DNA from: Thermus thermophilus
GTDB taxonomy: Bacteria > Deinococcota > Deinococci > Deinococcales > Thermaceae
Length of the DNA stretch: 64,000 nucleotides
Assembly (NCBI RefSeq): GCF_019974155.1
Contig: NZ_AP025158.1
Span: forward strand, 1,054,001 to 1,118,000
Direction of reading: 5' to 3'
A model generated the notes under the pieces. That model saw only the letters and a list, made by a program, of their open reading frames with translations. It did not search any database and was not told where the DNA came from. The position numbers were made by a program, and so were the translations under genes. Positions 8,176-15,872 of this stretch are shown here, in pieces (the stretch's first letter is position 1; each line of letters begins with the position of its first letter).

Positions 8176-9179
8176 AAGCGGTAGCCCTCCTCCACCGCCA
8201 GGCGGTAGGCCTTAAGGGTCCGCTCCCTCCCCAAGAAGGCGGCCACCAGCATGAGGAGGGTGGAGCGGGGCAGGTGGAAGTTGGTGAAGAGGGCGTCAAC
8301 GACCTTGAAGGTATAGGGGGGGCGGATGAAGAGCCGCGTCTCCCCCTCGCCCGCCACCACCCCGACCCCTTCCCGGTAGGCGCTCTCCAGGGCCCGGACC
8401 ACCGTGGTGCCCACGGCCACGACCCGCCGCCCCTCCGCCTTGGCCCGGTTCACGGCCTCCGCCACCTCCTCGGGGATGGCGTAGGGCTCGGCGTGCATCT
8501 CGTGCTTCTCAGGGTCCCCCTTCACCGGGCGGAAGGTGCCCGGGCCCACGTGGAGGGTGAGGAAGCGAAGCTCCACCCCCATCCCCCGGAGCCTCTCCAA
8601 AAGCTCTGGGGTGAAGTGGAGGCCGGCGGTGGGGGCGGCCACGGACCCCGGGCGTTTGGCGTAGACCGTCTGGTAGCGCTCCATGGGGATCTTGGCCTTG
8701 ATGTAGGGGGGAAGGGGCACCTCCCCCACCTCCTCCAGGTGGGCTATGAGGTCGCCTTGGAAGCGGAGGAGGCGCACCCCGTCCTCCTCCACCCCCACCA
8801 CCTCCGCCTCGAGGCCCGGGACCGGGGCCAGGTCCTTGGGGGAGAGGAGGAGAAGCCGGGTCCCGGGGGGCGCCTTTCTCGCGGGGCCCAAAAGGGCCTC
8901 CCAAAGTCCCGGGGAGCGCTCCCTCACCAGGAGGATCTCCACCTTTCCCCCCGTGGGCTTCCTGGCGAGAAGCCTCGCCGGGATCACCTTGCTCTCGTTG
9001 AAGACGAGGACGTCCCCCGGGCGCAGGAACTCGGGCAGGTCCCGCACCCGCTTGTGCGCCACCCGGAAGGGGCCTTCCCGGTAGACCACCATCATCCGGG
9101 CCATGTCCCGGGGCTCCACCCCTTCCTGGGCGATCTGCTCGGGAGGGAGGTGGTAGTCGTAGGCTTCCAGGCCTTCCAT
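8142..9179 (-). CDS. queA: S-adenosylmethionine:tRNA ribosyltransferase-isomerase QueA
   Basis: A 345-residue enzyme that transfers and isomerises the ribose of SAM onto 7-aminomethyl-deazaguanine in tRNA, giving epoxyqueuosine. Recognised by YDYHLPPEQIAQ at the start, VFNESKVIPARL, and AAPTAGLHFTPELLERL with LHVGPGTFRPV. The length is typical (340-360). Its last 34 bases overlap the end of the convergent ADP-ribosylglycohydrolase gene. It follows the NYN gene by 2 bases and is probably co-transcribed with it. Confidence 0.96.
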   Translation of the reverse strand: MEGLEAYDYHLPPEQIAQEGVEPRDMARMMVVYREGPFRVAHKRVRDLPEFLRPGDVLVFNESKVIPARLLARKPTGGKVEILLVRERSPGLWEALLGPARKAPPGTRLLLLSPKDLAPVPGLEAEVVGVEEDGVRLLRFQGDLIAHLEEVGEVPLPPYIKAKIPMERYQTVYAKRPGSVAAPTAGLHFTPELLERLRGMGVELRFLTLHVGPGTFRPVKGDPEKHEMHAEPYAIPEEVAEAVNRAKAEGRRVVAVGTTVVRALESAYREGVGVVAGEGETRLFIRPPYTFKVVDALFTNFHLPRSTLLMLVAAFLGRERTLKAYRLAVEEGYRFYSLGDAMLIL

Positions 9180-9181
9180 GG

Positions 9182-9724
9182 CTAGCGCTCAGGCGACCGA
9201 GGCTCCATGAAGGCCCCGGGGATCTCGGGGAGGTGGGTGAAGCGGTCCACGGCGTCAATGAGCCTTTGGGCCGTGGTCTCCCGGAAGGCGATGACCTCCA
9301 CCCGGATGCCCCGCTCCATCAGGACCTCGAGGATCTCCACGAAGTCCCCGTCCCCGCTCCCCAGGACCACCACGTCCAGGTAGGGCATGAGGCGCACCAT
9401 GTCCGCGGCGATGCCCATGTCCCAGTTGCCGGAGTAGATGGGCCGCCCCCCTTCCCCCGTCTCCTTCACCGTGAGGTACATCCGGCGGACCTTGTACCCG
9501 ATGGTGGAAAGCTTGTAGATGAAGGGCCAGGCGGAGGTGTCCCCCTCCTTCTCCACCACGTAGGCGGTGGCCCGCACCAGACGTCTTCCCCCCACGGCGA
9601 AGCGCAGGAGGCTCTCAAAGTTGACGTTGCGCTCGTAGTAGTCCCGGGCCGAGTGGTAGAGGTTCTGGGTGTCCACGAACACCCCTACCCGCTGCTCCTG
9701 GTAGTGGCCGAGGGGTTCCGCCAT
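9182..9724 (-). CDS. NYN domain protein (LabA/DUF88 family)
   Basis: A 180-residue PIN-like nuclease of the NYN family. The first conserved acidic residue lies in GVFVDTQNLYHSA (Asp18), the next acidic cluster in GNWDMGIAADM, and the third in VVLGSGDGDF. These match the Mg-binding carboxylates of this fold, so an RNA or DNA cleaving role is likely, but the target is unknown. A TATGAT -10 box with 8 bases to the ATG suggests a near-leaderless transcript. queA follows after 2 bases. Confidence 0.85.
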   Translation of the reverse strand: MAEPLGHYQEQRVGVFVDTQNLYHSARDYYERNVNFESLLRFAVGGRRLVRATAYVVEKEGDTSAWPFIYKLSTIGYKVRRMYLTVKETGEGGRPIYSGNWDMGIAADMVRLMPYLDVVVLGSGDGDFVEILEVLMERGIRVEVIAFRETTAQRLIDAVDRFTHLPEIPGAFMEPRSPER

Positions 9725-9732
9725 CGGGGTCC

Positions 9733-9738
9733 ATCATA
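9733..9738 (-). promoter_or_regulatory. -10 box (TATGAT) for the NYN-queA unit
   Basis: Read on the minus strand, TATGAT is followed by 8 bases and the ATG at 9724. It overlaps the last codons of glmM. Confidence 0.4.
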
Positions 9739-11047
9739 CCGCCTGGGCCTCTTGGGAGAGGGCCCGGACGCGCTCGGCGAGCTCCCGCGCCACCTCCTCT
9801 GCCCCTTCTTCCGCCTCCACCATGACCCGGATCACGGGCTCCGTGCCCGAGGGGCGGACGTTTACCCGGCCTCTTCCCCCTAGCCGGGCCTCGGCCTCGC
9901 GGACGGCCTCCCCAAGCCTCGGGTCGGCCATCACCTTGGCCTTGTCGGAGACCCGCACGTTGAGGAGCACCTGGGGGTAGAGGGGAAGCGCCTCGTACCA
10001 GTCGGCGAGGTCCCCGCCCAGGGCCTTGAGGGCCTTCAGGGTGAGGAGGGCGGTGAGGAGGCCGTCCCCCGTGGTGTGGTGGCGGAGGAAGATCACGTGC
10101 CCCGAGGGCTCCCCTCCCAGGGCCAGGCCCGTCTCCTTGAGCTTCTCCAGGACGTACCGGTCCCCCACCGCCGCCCGGTGGAAGGCGAGGCCCCTTTCTC
10201 TTAGGGCCACCTCCAGGGCCATGTTGCTCATCACCGTCCCCACCACCCCCTTCTCCCCAAAGGCCAAGGCGGCGAGGTAGAGGACGTGGTCCCCGTGGAA
10301 GAGGCGCCCCTTGCGGTCTATGAACTGCACCCGGTCCCCGTCCCCGTCAAAGGCGAGGCCCAGGTCCAGCCCGAGCTCCACCACGAAGCGGCTCAAGGCC
10401 TCGGGGTGGGTGGAGCCGCACCCCCGGTTGATGTTCCGGCCGTCCGGGGTGTTGAAGAAGGCCATGACCTCGGCCCCCGCCTTCTGGAAGAGCTTGGGCC
10501 CGATGCGGTAGGTGGCCCCGTGGGCGAGGTCCAGGCCCACCTTGAGCCCCGTGAGGTCCGGGGCGTGGGCGAGGAGGAAGTCCAGGTACATCCTCTCCGC
10601 CTCCCGGAAGTCCCCCACGGTGCCGATGCCCCGGGTGGGGTGGTCTTCCGAAAGAAGCCGCTCAATCTCCTCCTCGGCCTCGTCGGGAAGCTTCTCCCCC
10701 GTGGGCCCGAAGAACTTGATGCCGTTGTCCTGGTAGGGGTTGTGGCTCGCCGAGATCACCGCCCCCGCCGTGGCCTTGAGGGCCTTGGTGAGGTGGGCGA
10801 CCCCGGGAGTGGGGAGGACCCCCAGGTGCTCCACCCGCACCCCCTGGCTCATGAGCCCCGCGGCCAAGGCAGCCTCCAGGAGGTCCGAGGACTCCCGGGT
10901 GTCCTTGGCGAGGAGGACCACGGGCCTCTTCTCCTGGGTAAGGAAATAGGCCCCCGCCGCCTGGCCGAGCTTTAGGACGAAGTCCGGGGTCAAGGGGGGC
11001 TTTCCCGCCTCCCCCCGCACCCCGTCGGTGCCGAAGTAGCGCCTCAT
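9734..11047 (-). CDS. glmM: Phosphoglucosamine mutase
   Basis: A 437-residue enzyme converting glucosamine-6-phosphate to glucosamine-1-phosphate for cell wall precursors. It starts with the standard RRYFGTDGVRG. The phosphoserine loop is ISASHNPYQDNGIK, the metal loop AFDGDGDRVQ, the sugar-binding loop GGEPSGH, and the phosphate-binding end RPSGTEPVIRVM. I chose ATG at 11047 because the upstream in-frame GTG (11056) overlaps a TATAGT -10 box that sits 7 bases before this ATG. Confidence 0.96.
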   Translation of the reverse strand: MRRYFGTDGVRGEAGKPPLTPDFVLKLGQAAGAYFLTQEKRPVVLLAKDTRESSDLLEAALAAGLMSQGVRVEHLGVLPTPGVAHLTKALKATAGAVISASHNPYQDNGIKFFGPTGEKLPDEAEEEIERLLSEDHPTRGIGTVGDFREAERMYLDFLLAHAPDLTGLKVGLDLAHGATYRIGPKLFQKAGAEVMAFFNTPDGRNINRGCGSTHPEALSRFVVELGLDLGLAFDGDGDRVQFIDRKGRLFHGDHVLYLAALAFGEKGVVGTVMSNMALEVALRERGLAFHRAAVGDRYVLEKLKETGLALGGEPSGHVIFLRHHTTGDGLLTALLTLKALKALGGDLADWYEALPLYPQVLLNVRVSDKAKVMADPRLGEAVREAEARLGGRGRVNVRPSGTEPVIRVMVEAEEGAEEVARELAERVRALSQEAQAV

Positions 11048-11054
11048 GGCGGCC

Positions 11055-11060
11055 ACTATA
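11055..11060 (-). promoter_or_regulatory. -10 box (TATAGT) for glmM, leaderless layout
   Basis: TATAGT on the minus strand is followed by 7 bases and the ATG at 11047. This decides the start codon of glmM. Confidence 0.5.
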
Positions 11061-11071
11061 CCAGGGCTCCT

Positions 11072-13576
11072 TTAGCCCTTGGCGGAAAGCCAGTCCTCCC
11101 CCATCCCCACCTCCACCTCCAGGGGCACCGCCAGGGGGTAGACCCCTTCCATCACCTCCTTGGCCAGGGCGGCCACCTCCTGGGCCCGGTCTTTAGGCGC
11201 CTCCAGGACCAGCTCGTCGTGCACCTGGAGGAGCATGCGGGCCCCCGTCCCCTGGAGGCGGGGGAAGAGCTTCACCATGGCGAGCTTCATGAGGTCGGCG
11301 GCGGTGCCCTGGACGGGCATGTTGAAGGCCATGCGCTCCGCGGCCTCCCGGACGCTCTTCACCCGGGCGTTGAGGTCGGGCACGTAGCGCCTTCTTCCGA
11401 AGAGGGTCTCCACGTAGCCCCGCGCCCTCCCCTCCTCCAGGGTCTTCTCTATCCAGGCCTTCACCTTGGGGAAGCTCTGGAAGTAGCGCTCAATGAAGGC
11501 CACCGCCTCCTCGTAGGGGATGGAAAGCTCCTGGGAGAGGCGGTGGGCGGACATGCCGTAGAGGACCCCGAAGTTCACCGTCTTGGCCGCCCGGCGCATC
11601 AGGGGGTCTATGGCCTCCGGGGGGACGCCGAACATCCAGCTTGCGGTCTGGGTGTGGATGTCCTTCCCCTCCTGGAAGACCCTTATCAGGTTCTCGTCCC
11701 CGGAGAGGTGGGCGAGGACCCGGAGCTCTATTTGGCTATAGTCCAGGGCCAAAAGGAGGTGGCCCTCCTCGGCCACGAAGGCCCGGCGGATCCTCTGGCC
11801 CAAGGGGGTGCGGACGGGGATGTTCTGCAGGTTGGGGTCGGAGCTAGAAAGCCTCCCCGTGGCCGTGGCCGTCTGGTTGAAGCGGGTGTGGAGGCGGCCT
11901 GTCTTGGGGTGGACGAGGCCCGGGAGGGGGTCTATGTAGGTGCTCTTGAGCTTGGTGAGCTCCCGGTACTCCAGGATCTTCCCCACGATGGGGTGGGCCT
12001 CGCGGAGGGCTTCCAGCACCGCGGCGCTGGTGGAGCGCTTGCCCGTCTTCTCCGTCTTGCCGATGGCGGGAAGCCCGAGCTCGTCAAAGAGGACCCTTTC
12101 CAGCTGGTCCCGGGAGTTCAGGTTGAAGGGGTGGCCCGCCAGGCGGAAGACCTCCTCCTCTAGCCTCTTTATCTCCGCCTCCACCTCCAGGGAGAGGGCC
12201 TTTAGGTAGGCCACGTCCAGCCGGACCCCGGTGGCCTCCATGTGGGCCAGGACCCGGGAGAGGGGCCTTTCCACCTCGTAGTAGAGCCAAAGGAGCCTCT
12301 CCTCCCCCTGGAGGCGCCCGAGGAGGTTCTGCTGGAGCCTCTCCGAGAGGAGGGCCCGCTGGGCGGCGTCCTCCGTCCACTCCCCCCCGTAGCGCCGCGC
12401 CACCCCCTCGGGGGTGGTGTTGGAGGGGTCCAGGAGGTAGGCGAGGAGCATGGGGTCGTCCCCCGGCACCAGGTCCAGCCCTTCCCTCGAGGCCAAGACG
12501 GCGAGGTCCTTGGCGAGGAGGCCCCGGACCTCCTTGAGGTCCTTTAGCCCCGCCAAGGGGTCCTCCGCCCGGTGCACCCGGCCCTCCTTGCAGGCGGCGA
12601 GGGCCTTGAGCTCGGCCCACATGGGCTCGGGCCGGGAGAGGAGGAAGCCCACGAAGGCCCCTTCCGGCGGGGGCCAGGGGGCCTCCTCCAGGGGGGCGGG
12701 GGCCTCCAGGAGGCCGAACTCGTGGAGGAGGCTACCGAACTCCAGCCTCTCCAGGAAGGCCCTAAGCCCCTCCCGGTCGGGCTCCCGTCCCTGGGCGAGG
12801 TTCACCTCCAGGGGGAGGTCGGCGCGCACCCGGGAAAGCTTCAAGGAGAGCCTGAGGTCTTCCAGGTGGGCCTGGATCTTCTCCCGGACGCTTTCCGGCT
12901 TCACCCGGTCCAGGTTCTTGAGGAGGTTTTCCAGGCTTCCCCACTCCTTGAGGAGCTTGAGGGCGGTCTTCTCCCCGATGCCCTTGACCCCGGGGAGGTT
13001 GTCTGAAGGGTCCCCCACCAGGGCGCGGAAGTCCACCCACTGCTCGGGCCTGAGGCCGTACCTCTCCCAAAGCCACTCCGGGGTGATGAGGTGGCCCTCG
13101 GGGTGGAGGATGTGGACGCGCTCGGAAAGGAGCTGGTAGAGGTCGCGGTCGGCGGTGAGGATGCGCACCTCGTACCCCTCCCCTTCCGCCTTCTTGGCCA
13201 AGGTGGCGAGGACGTCGTCCGCCTCGTAGCCGGGGACCTCGAGGCGGACTAGCCCCAGGAGGTCCACGAGCTCCTTGATGAGGGCAAGCTGTCTCGGAAA
13301 GTCCTCGGGGGTGGGGGCCCGGCCCGCCTTGTAGGCCTCGTAGGCCTCGTGGCGGAAGGAGGGGGCCTTGGCGTCAAAGACCACGAAGACGGCCTTGTAC
13401 CCGTCCTCCTTCAGGGCCTTGACGAGGCTTTTGGCGAAGCCGTACACCGCCTGCACCGGCTCGCCCCGGCTCGTGGTGAGGCCTTTGAGGGCGAAGAAGG
13501 TGCGGTAGGCCAGGTGGTGGCCGTCCACCAGGAGGACCCGGCCTTTGGGTTCAAAGAGGGGCAGCATCGGCTCCAT
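11072..13576 (-). CDS. polA: DNA polymerase I (Taq/Tth type)
   Basis: An 834-residue family A polymerase for repair and Okazaki fragment processing. The N-terminal 5' nuclease (about 1-290) has VDGHHLAYR, ILTADRDLYQL and GVKGIGEKTALKLL. The middle 3'-5' exonuclease domain lacks the catalytic carboxylates, as in Taq. The polymerase domain has motif A LDYSQIELR, motif B RRAAKTVNFGVLYG and motif C VHDELVLEAP. The protein mixes features I remember from Tth and Taq. The ATG at 13576 lies one base after the yigZ stop (TAGCATG). TAGCAT followed by 7 bases leads to a second ATG at 13567, which may be the real, leaderless start. Confidence 0.97.
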   Translation of the reverse strand: MEPMLPLFEPKGRVLLVDGHHLAYRTFFALKGLTTSRGEPVQAVYGFAKSLVKALKEDGYKAVFVVFDAKAPSFRHEAYEAYKAGRAPTPEDFPRQLALIKELVDLLGLVRLEVPGYEADDVLATLAKKAEGEGYEVRILTADRDLYQLLSERVHILHPEGHLITPEWLWERYGLRPEQWVDFRALVGDPSDNLPGVKGIGEKTALKLLKEWGSLENLLKNLDRVKPESVREKIQAHLEDLRLSLKLSRVRADLPLEVNLAQGREPDREGLRAFLERLEFGSLLHEFGLLEAPAPLEEAPWPPPEGAFVGFLLSRPEPMWAELKALAACKEGRVHRAEDPLAGLKDLKEVRGLLAKDLAVLASREGLDLVPGDDPMLLAYLLDPSNTTPEGVARRYGGEWTEDAAQRALLSERLQQNLLGRLQGEERLLWLYYEVERPLSRVLAHMEATGVRLDVAYLKALSLEVEAEIKRLEEEVFRLAGHPFNLNSRDQLERVLFDELGLPAIGKTEKTGKRSTSAAVLEALREAHPIVGKILEYRELTKLKSTYIDPLPGLVHPKTGRLHTRFNQTATATGRLSSSDPNLQNIPVRTPLGQRIRRAFVAEEGHLLLALDYSQIELRVLAHLSGDENLIRVFQEGKDIHTQTASWMFGVPPEAIDPLMRRAAKTVNFGVLYGMSAHRLSQELSIPYEEAVAFIERYFQSFPKVKAWIEKTLEEGRARGYVETLFGRRRYVPDLNARVKSVREAAERMAFNMPVQGTAADLMKLAMVKLFPRLQGTGARMLLQVHDELVLEAPKDRAQEVAALAKEVMEGVYPLAVPLEVEVGMGEDWLSAKG

Positions 13577-13577
13577 G

Positions 13578-14153
13578 CTACAGGAGGACCGCCCGCCCCC
13601 GGGTGGCGTCCCGGAGGGCCTTGAGGAACCCTTCCCGCTCGGGCTTCGGGAGGAGGAGGGCGAAGCGCACGCCCTCTGGGGTGTAGGCCTCCTCGGCCTT
13701 TAGGGCGCGGGCCTCCAGGAGGGCGTGGACCCGGCCCACCTCGGCGAAGGGCACGAGGAAGGCGAGCCCCACCCGCTCCACCAGGGGGACCTTGGGCGCC
13801 CGCCTTAAGGCCTCCGCCGCCACCCCCCCGTAGGCCCGCACCAGCCCCCCGGCCCCGAGCTTCACCCCGCCGAAGTAGCGCACCACCAGCACCGCCACCC
13901 GGTCCAGGCCCTGGGCCTCTATGGCGTGGAGGATGGGCTTCCCCGCGGTGCCCGAGGGCTCCCCGTCGTCAGAGAAGCGGTAGAGGGGGCCGATCTTGTA
14001 GGCGTAGCTGTTGTGGGTGGCCTCCGGTTCCCGGTTCTCGGCCAAAAACGCCAAGGCCTCCTCCTCCGAGGCCACGGGGGCGGCCTTGGCGATAAAGCGG
14101 CTCTTCCGGACCTCCTCCTCGTAGACCACCTTATCCGCCAGGGTGAGGCTCAT
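13578..14153 (-). CDS. YigZ/IMPACT family protein
   Basis: A 191-residue member of the UPF0029/IMPACT family, whose eukaryotic relatives modulate Gcn2 and whose bacterial members bind nucleic acid or elongation factors. Recognised by VRKSRFIAKAAPV, ATHNSYAYKIG, FSDDGEPSGTAGKPILHAIE and VVRYFGGVKLGAGGLVRAY. The C-terminal ferredoxin-like DUF1949 domain is present. The ATG overlaps the upstream toxin gene by 4 bases and its end nearly touches polA, so vapB-vapC-yigZ-polA could be one transcript. Confidence 0.93.
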   Translation of the reverse strand: MSLTLADKVVYEEEVRKSRFIAKAAPVASEEEALAFLAENREPEATHNSYAYKIGPLYRFSDDGEPSGTAGKPILHAIEAQGLDRVAVLVVRYFGGVKLGAGGLVRAYGGVAAEALRRAPKVPLVERVGLAFLVPFAEVGRVHALLEARALKAEEAYTPEGVRFALLLPKPEREGFLKALRDATRGRAVLL

Positions 14154-14584
14154 GCTTCCTCTAGACCTTTGACCCTGGGGAAGCCCAACGCCCTTAGGCC
14201 TTGGACCAAACGGGCATCGGCCGTCCAGAGGAGGGCCCTCTTCCTCTCGGCCAGGGCCACATAGAAGGCATCGTAGGCCCGCGCCTGGCCCAGCTTAGAT
14301 GCCCAGCGCAGGGCGGGGAGGGCAAGTTCCTCGTCTTTGGCATAGATCCAGGGGAGTTTGAGAAGCAGGTCCAAGGCCCTTTCCGCGGCCTCCTGGGTCA
14401 AGGCGCCGTGGAAGGAGGCCCGCCGAAGGGCCGAGGCCACCTCGGCGGCGAAGAGCCGGGGGACGAAGAGGGGCCTCTCCTCCACCACGGCCCGCCGGAG
14501 GAGCCTCTGGGCATGTTCCCGCAAGGGATGGCCCGTGGCCGCGGCCACGGCCACGGAAGCGTCAAGGACCCAGGCGCTCGTCAT
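14150..14584 (-). CDS. vapC: PIN-domain toxin, VapC family
   Basis: A 144-residue PIN ribonuclease. The acidic active-site residues are visible: Asp8 in VLDASVAVAAA, Glu in AAEVASALRR, Asp in AYDAFYVALAE and Asp in LLWTADARLV. Family members cleave tRNA or rRNA when freed from the antitoxin. The gene overlaps the antitoxin gene upstream by 23 bases and yigZ downstream by 4 bases, a translationally coupled layout. Target RNA is unknown. Confidence 0.9.
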   Translation of the reverse strand: MTSAWVLDASVAVAAATGHPLREHAQRLLRRAVVEERPLFVPRLFAAEVASALRRASFHGALTQEAAERALDLLLKLPWIYAKDEELALPALRWASKLGQARAYDAFYVALAERKRALLWTADARLVQGLRALGFPRVKGLEEA

Positions 14585-14837
14585 GGGCCCGCCTGTCCTC
14601 TTCCATGAGGTCTTGCCCCACGGGGGCTTCCCCGCCGAGGCGGCTTAGCTCCTCCAGAAGGGCGAGGTAGTCTTCCTTTCGCTTGGCCTCCTCGGCGAGG
14701 CCTCGGGCCACGAGCTCCTTCAAGGCCTCGCTGGCGCTCACCCGTCGTCCACGGATGAGGGCGAGCCTTCGCGCCAGGCGCTGGACCTCGGCCCACTGGT
14801 CCTCCTCCAGCACCACCTGAACCCGGTGAAGCTTCAT
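14562..14837 (-). CDS. vapB: Ribbon-helix-helix antitoxin of the VapC pair
   Basis: A 91-residue protein with a short beta strand (HRVQVVLEEDQWAEVQRLAR) and helices typical of RHH DNA-binding antitoxins, followed by an acidic, Leu-rich C-terminal tail (EDYLALLEELSRL) that would wrap the toxin. ATG at 14837 is preferred over GTG at 14846 because a TATAAG -10 box at 14848-14853 would leave the GTG outside the transcript. It precedes and overlaps the toxin gene and would repress its own promoter, as is usual. Confidence 0.82.
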   Translation of the reverse strand: MKLHRVQVVLEEDQWAEVQRLARRLALIRGRRVSASEALKELVARGLAEEAKRKEDYLALLEELSRLGGEAPVGQDLMEEDRRAHDERLGP

Positions 14838-14899
14838 CCTCACCACCTTATACCCTTTCTCCGCCTTCCTTCGCTTGGCTAACCCGAGGACCCTTTGCC

Positions 14900-15015
14900 G
14901 GGGCCCCCATGCTGGCCCTAAGTGCCCGCACTTGATTTCGCCACATGGAACGCCGGAGGTAGGGCTCTGCGAAGCCTCTTTTGGGGCCCCCGCTCTGGCG
15001 CAAGCCAGCGCGGGG
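14900..15015. repeat. Repeated GGGGCCCCC-TGGC block ending in a GCAA-loop hairpin
   Basis: The gap between vapB and aroE holds two direct copies of a GGGGCCCCC block followed after a few bases by CTGGC (14900-14916 and 14983-14999). The second runs into a hairpin with a 12-bp stem (CCCCGCTCTGGC/GCCAGCGCGGGG, one mismatch) and a GCAA loop at 14988-15015. It lies 3 bases from the aroE stop, so it may end the aroE transcript, but its two-copy structure looks more like a REP-type intergenic repeat. No ORF is credible here. Confidence 0.5.
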
Positions 15016-15018
15016 TAC

Positions 15019-15810
15019 TTAAACCCCCAAGGCCCTAAGGGCCGCCTCCTCCATCCCCCAGGGGTCCGGGAGGAGGCCCGTCCAGATGCGGAAGGCCAAA
15101 GCCCCCTGCCAGGCGAGCATGGGAAGGCCGGTCTGGACCTTCAGGCCCCGCTCCTTGGCCTCCCGCAGAAACCGGGTCCAGAGGGGGCGGTAGACGAGGT
15201 CCACCGCCGCCCCCTCCTCCGGGAGGAGTTCCGGCGGCAAGGGGGTGGCCCCGGGGTCGCCGAGCCCCACGCTGGTGGCGTTCACGAGGAGCCGGGCCTC
15301 CTTCGCCCTCTCCAGGGGCACGGCCCTGAGGCCGAATTCCTCCGCCAGGGCGAGGGCCCGCTTTGGGGTGCGGTTCCAGACCCAGACCTCGAGGCCCGCC
15401 TCCTTCAGGGCGAAGGCCACGGCCCGGCCCGCCCCCCCCGCTCCCAGGACCAGGGCGGGGCCTTTTAGGGGGATCCCCCCCGCCTTCAGGGCCTCGAGGA
15501 AGCCCGGGGCGTCGGTGTTGAAGCCGAAAAGCCTTCCCTCCACCTGGAGGACGGTGTTCACCGCCCCGATCCTTTGGGCCTCGGGGGAGGCCCAGTCCAG
15601 GTGGGCCAGGGCCGCCTCCTTCAGGGGGAGGGTGAGGTTGACCCCCCGGAAGGCCCGACGCACCTCCTTTAGGCGCCCGGGCAAGGCCTCCAAGGGGGTT
15701 TCCCAGGCCTCGTACCTGCCCTCAAGCCCCAGGCTTTCCAGGGCGAAGGCGTGCATGGCGGGGGAGAGGGAGTGGGCCACGGGGTGGCCCAGCACGGCGA
15801 AGCGCAGCAT
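15019..15810 (-). CDS. aroE: Shikimate dehydrogenase
   Basis: A 263-residue NADPH enzyme reducing 3-dehydroshikimate in aromatic amino acid synthesis. Substrate-binding motifs are GHPVAHSLSPAMHAFA and NLTLPLKEAA (catalytic Lys), plus GAVNTV; the dinucleotide site is LGAGGAGRAVAFAL and the NADP phosphate is held by WNRTPKRA. The start at 15810 gives the family length and lies 7 bases after a TATCCT -10 box; the 14 extra in-frame codons upstream are not needed. Confidence 0.95.
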   Translation of the reverse strand: MLRFAVLGHPVAHSLSPAMHAFALESLGLEGRYEAWETPLEALPGRLKEVRRAFRGVNLTLPLKEAALAHLDWASPEAQRIGAVNTVLQVEGRLFGFNTDAPGFLEALKAGGIPLKGPALVLGAGGAGRAVAFALKEAGLEVWVWNRTPKRALALAEEFGLRAVPLERAKEARLLVNATSVGLGDPGATPLPPELLPEEGAAVDLVYRPLWTRFLREAKERGLKVQTGLPMLAWQGALAFRIWTGLLPDPWGMEEAALRALGV

Positions 15811-15817
15811 CCCCTTA

Positions 15818-15823
15818 AGGATA
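15818..15823 (-). promoter_or_regulatory. -10 box (TATCCT) for aroE, leaderless layout
   Basis: TATCCT on the minus strand, 7 bases before the aroE ATG. It is back-to-back with the nfeD promoter. Confidence 0.45.
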
Positions 15824-15859
15824 GCGCGGCTTGGGGCACACTTTTTCCCCACGGGCCTA

Positions 15860-15865
15860 TAGAAT
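15860..15865 (+). promoter_or_regulatory. -10 box (TAGAAT) for the nfeD-floA unit
   Basis: TAGAAT is followed by 7 bases and a GTG at 15873. An AAGGA lies inside this spacer but would hardly be transcribed. Confidence 0.45.
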
Positions 15866-15872
15866 AAGGACG

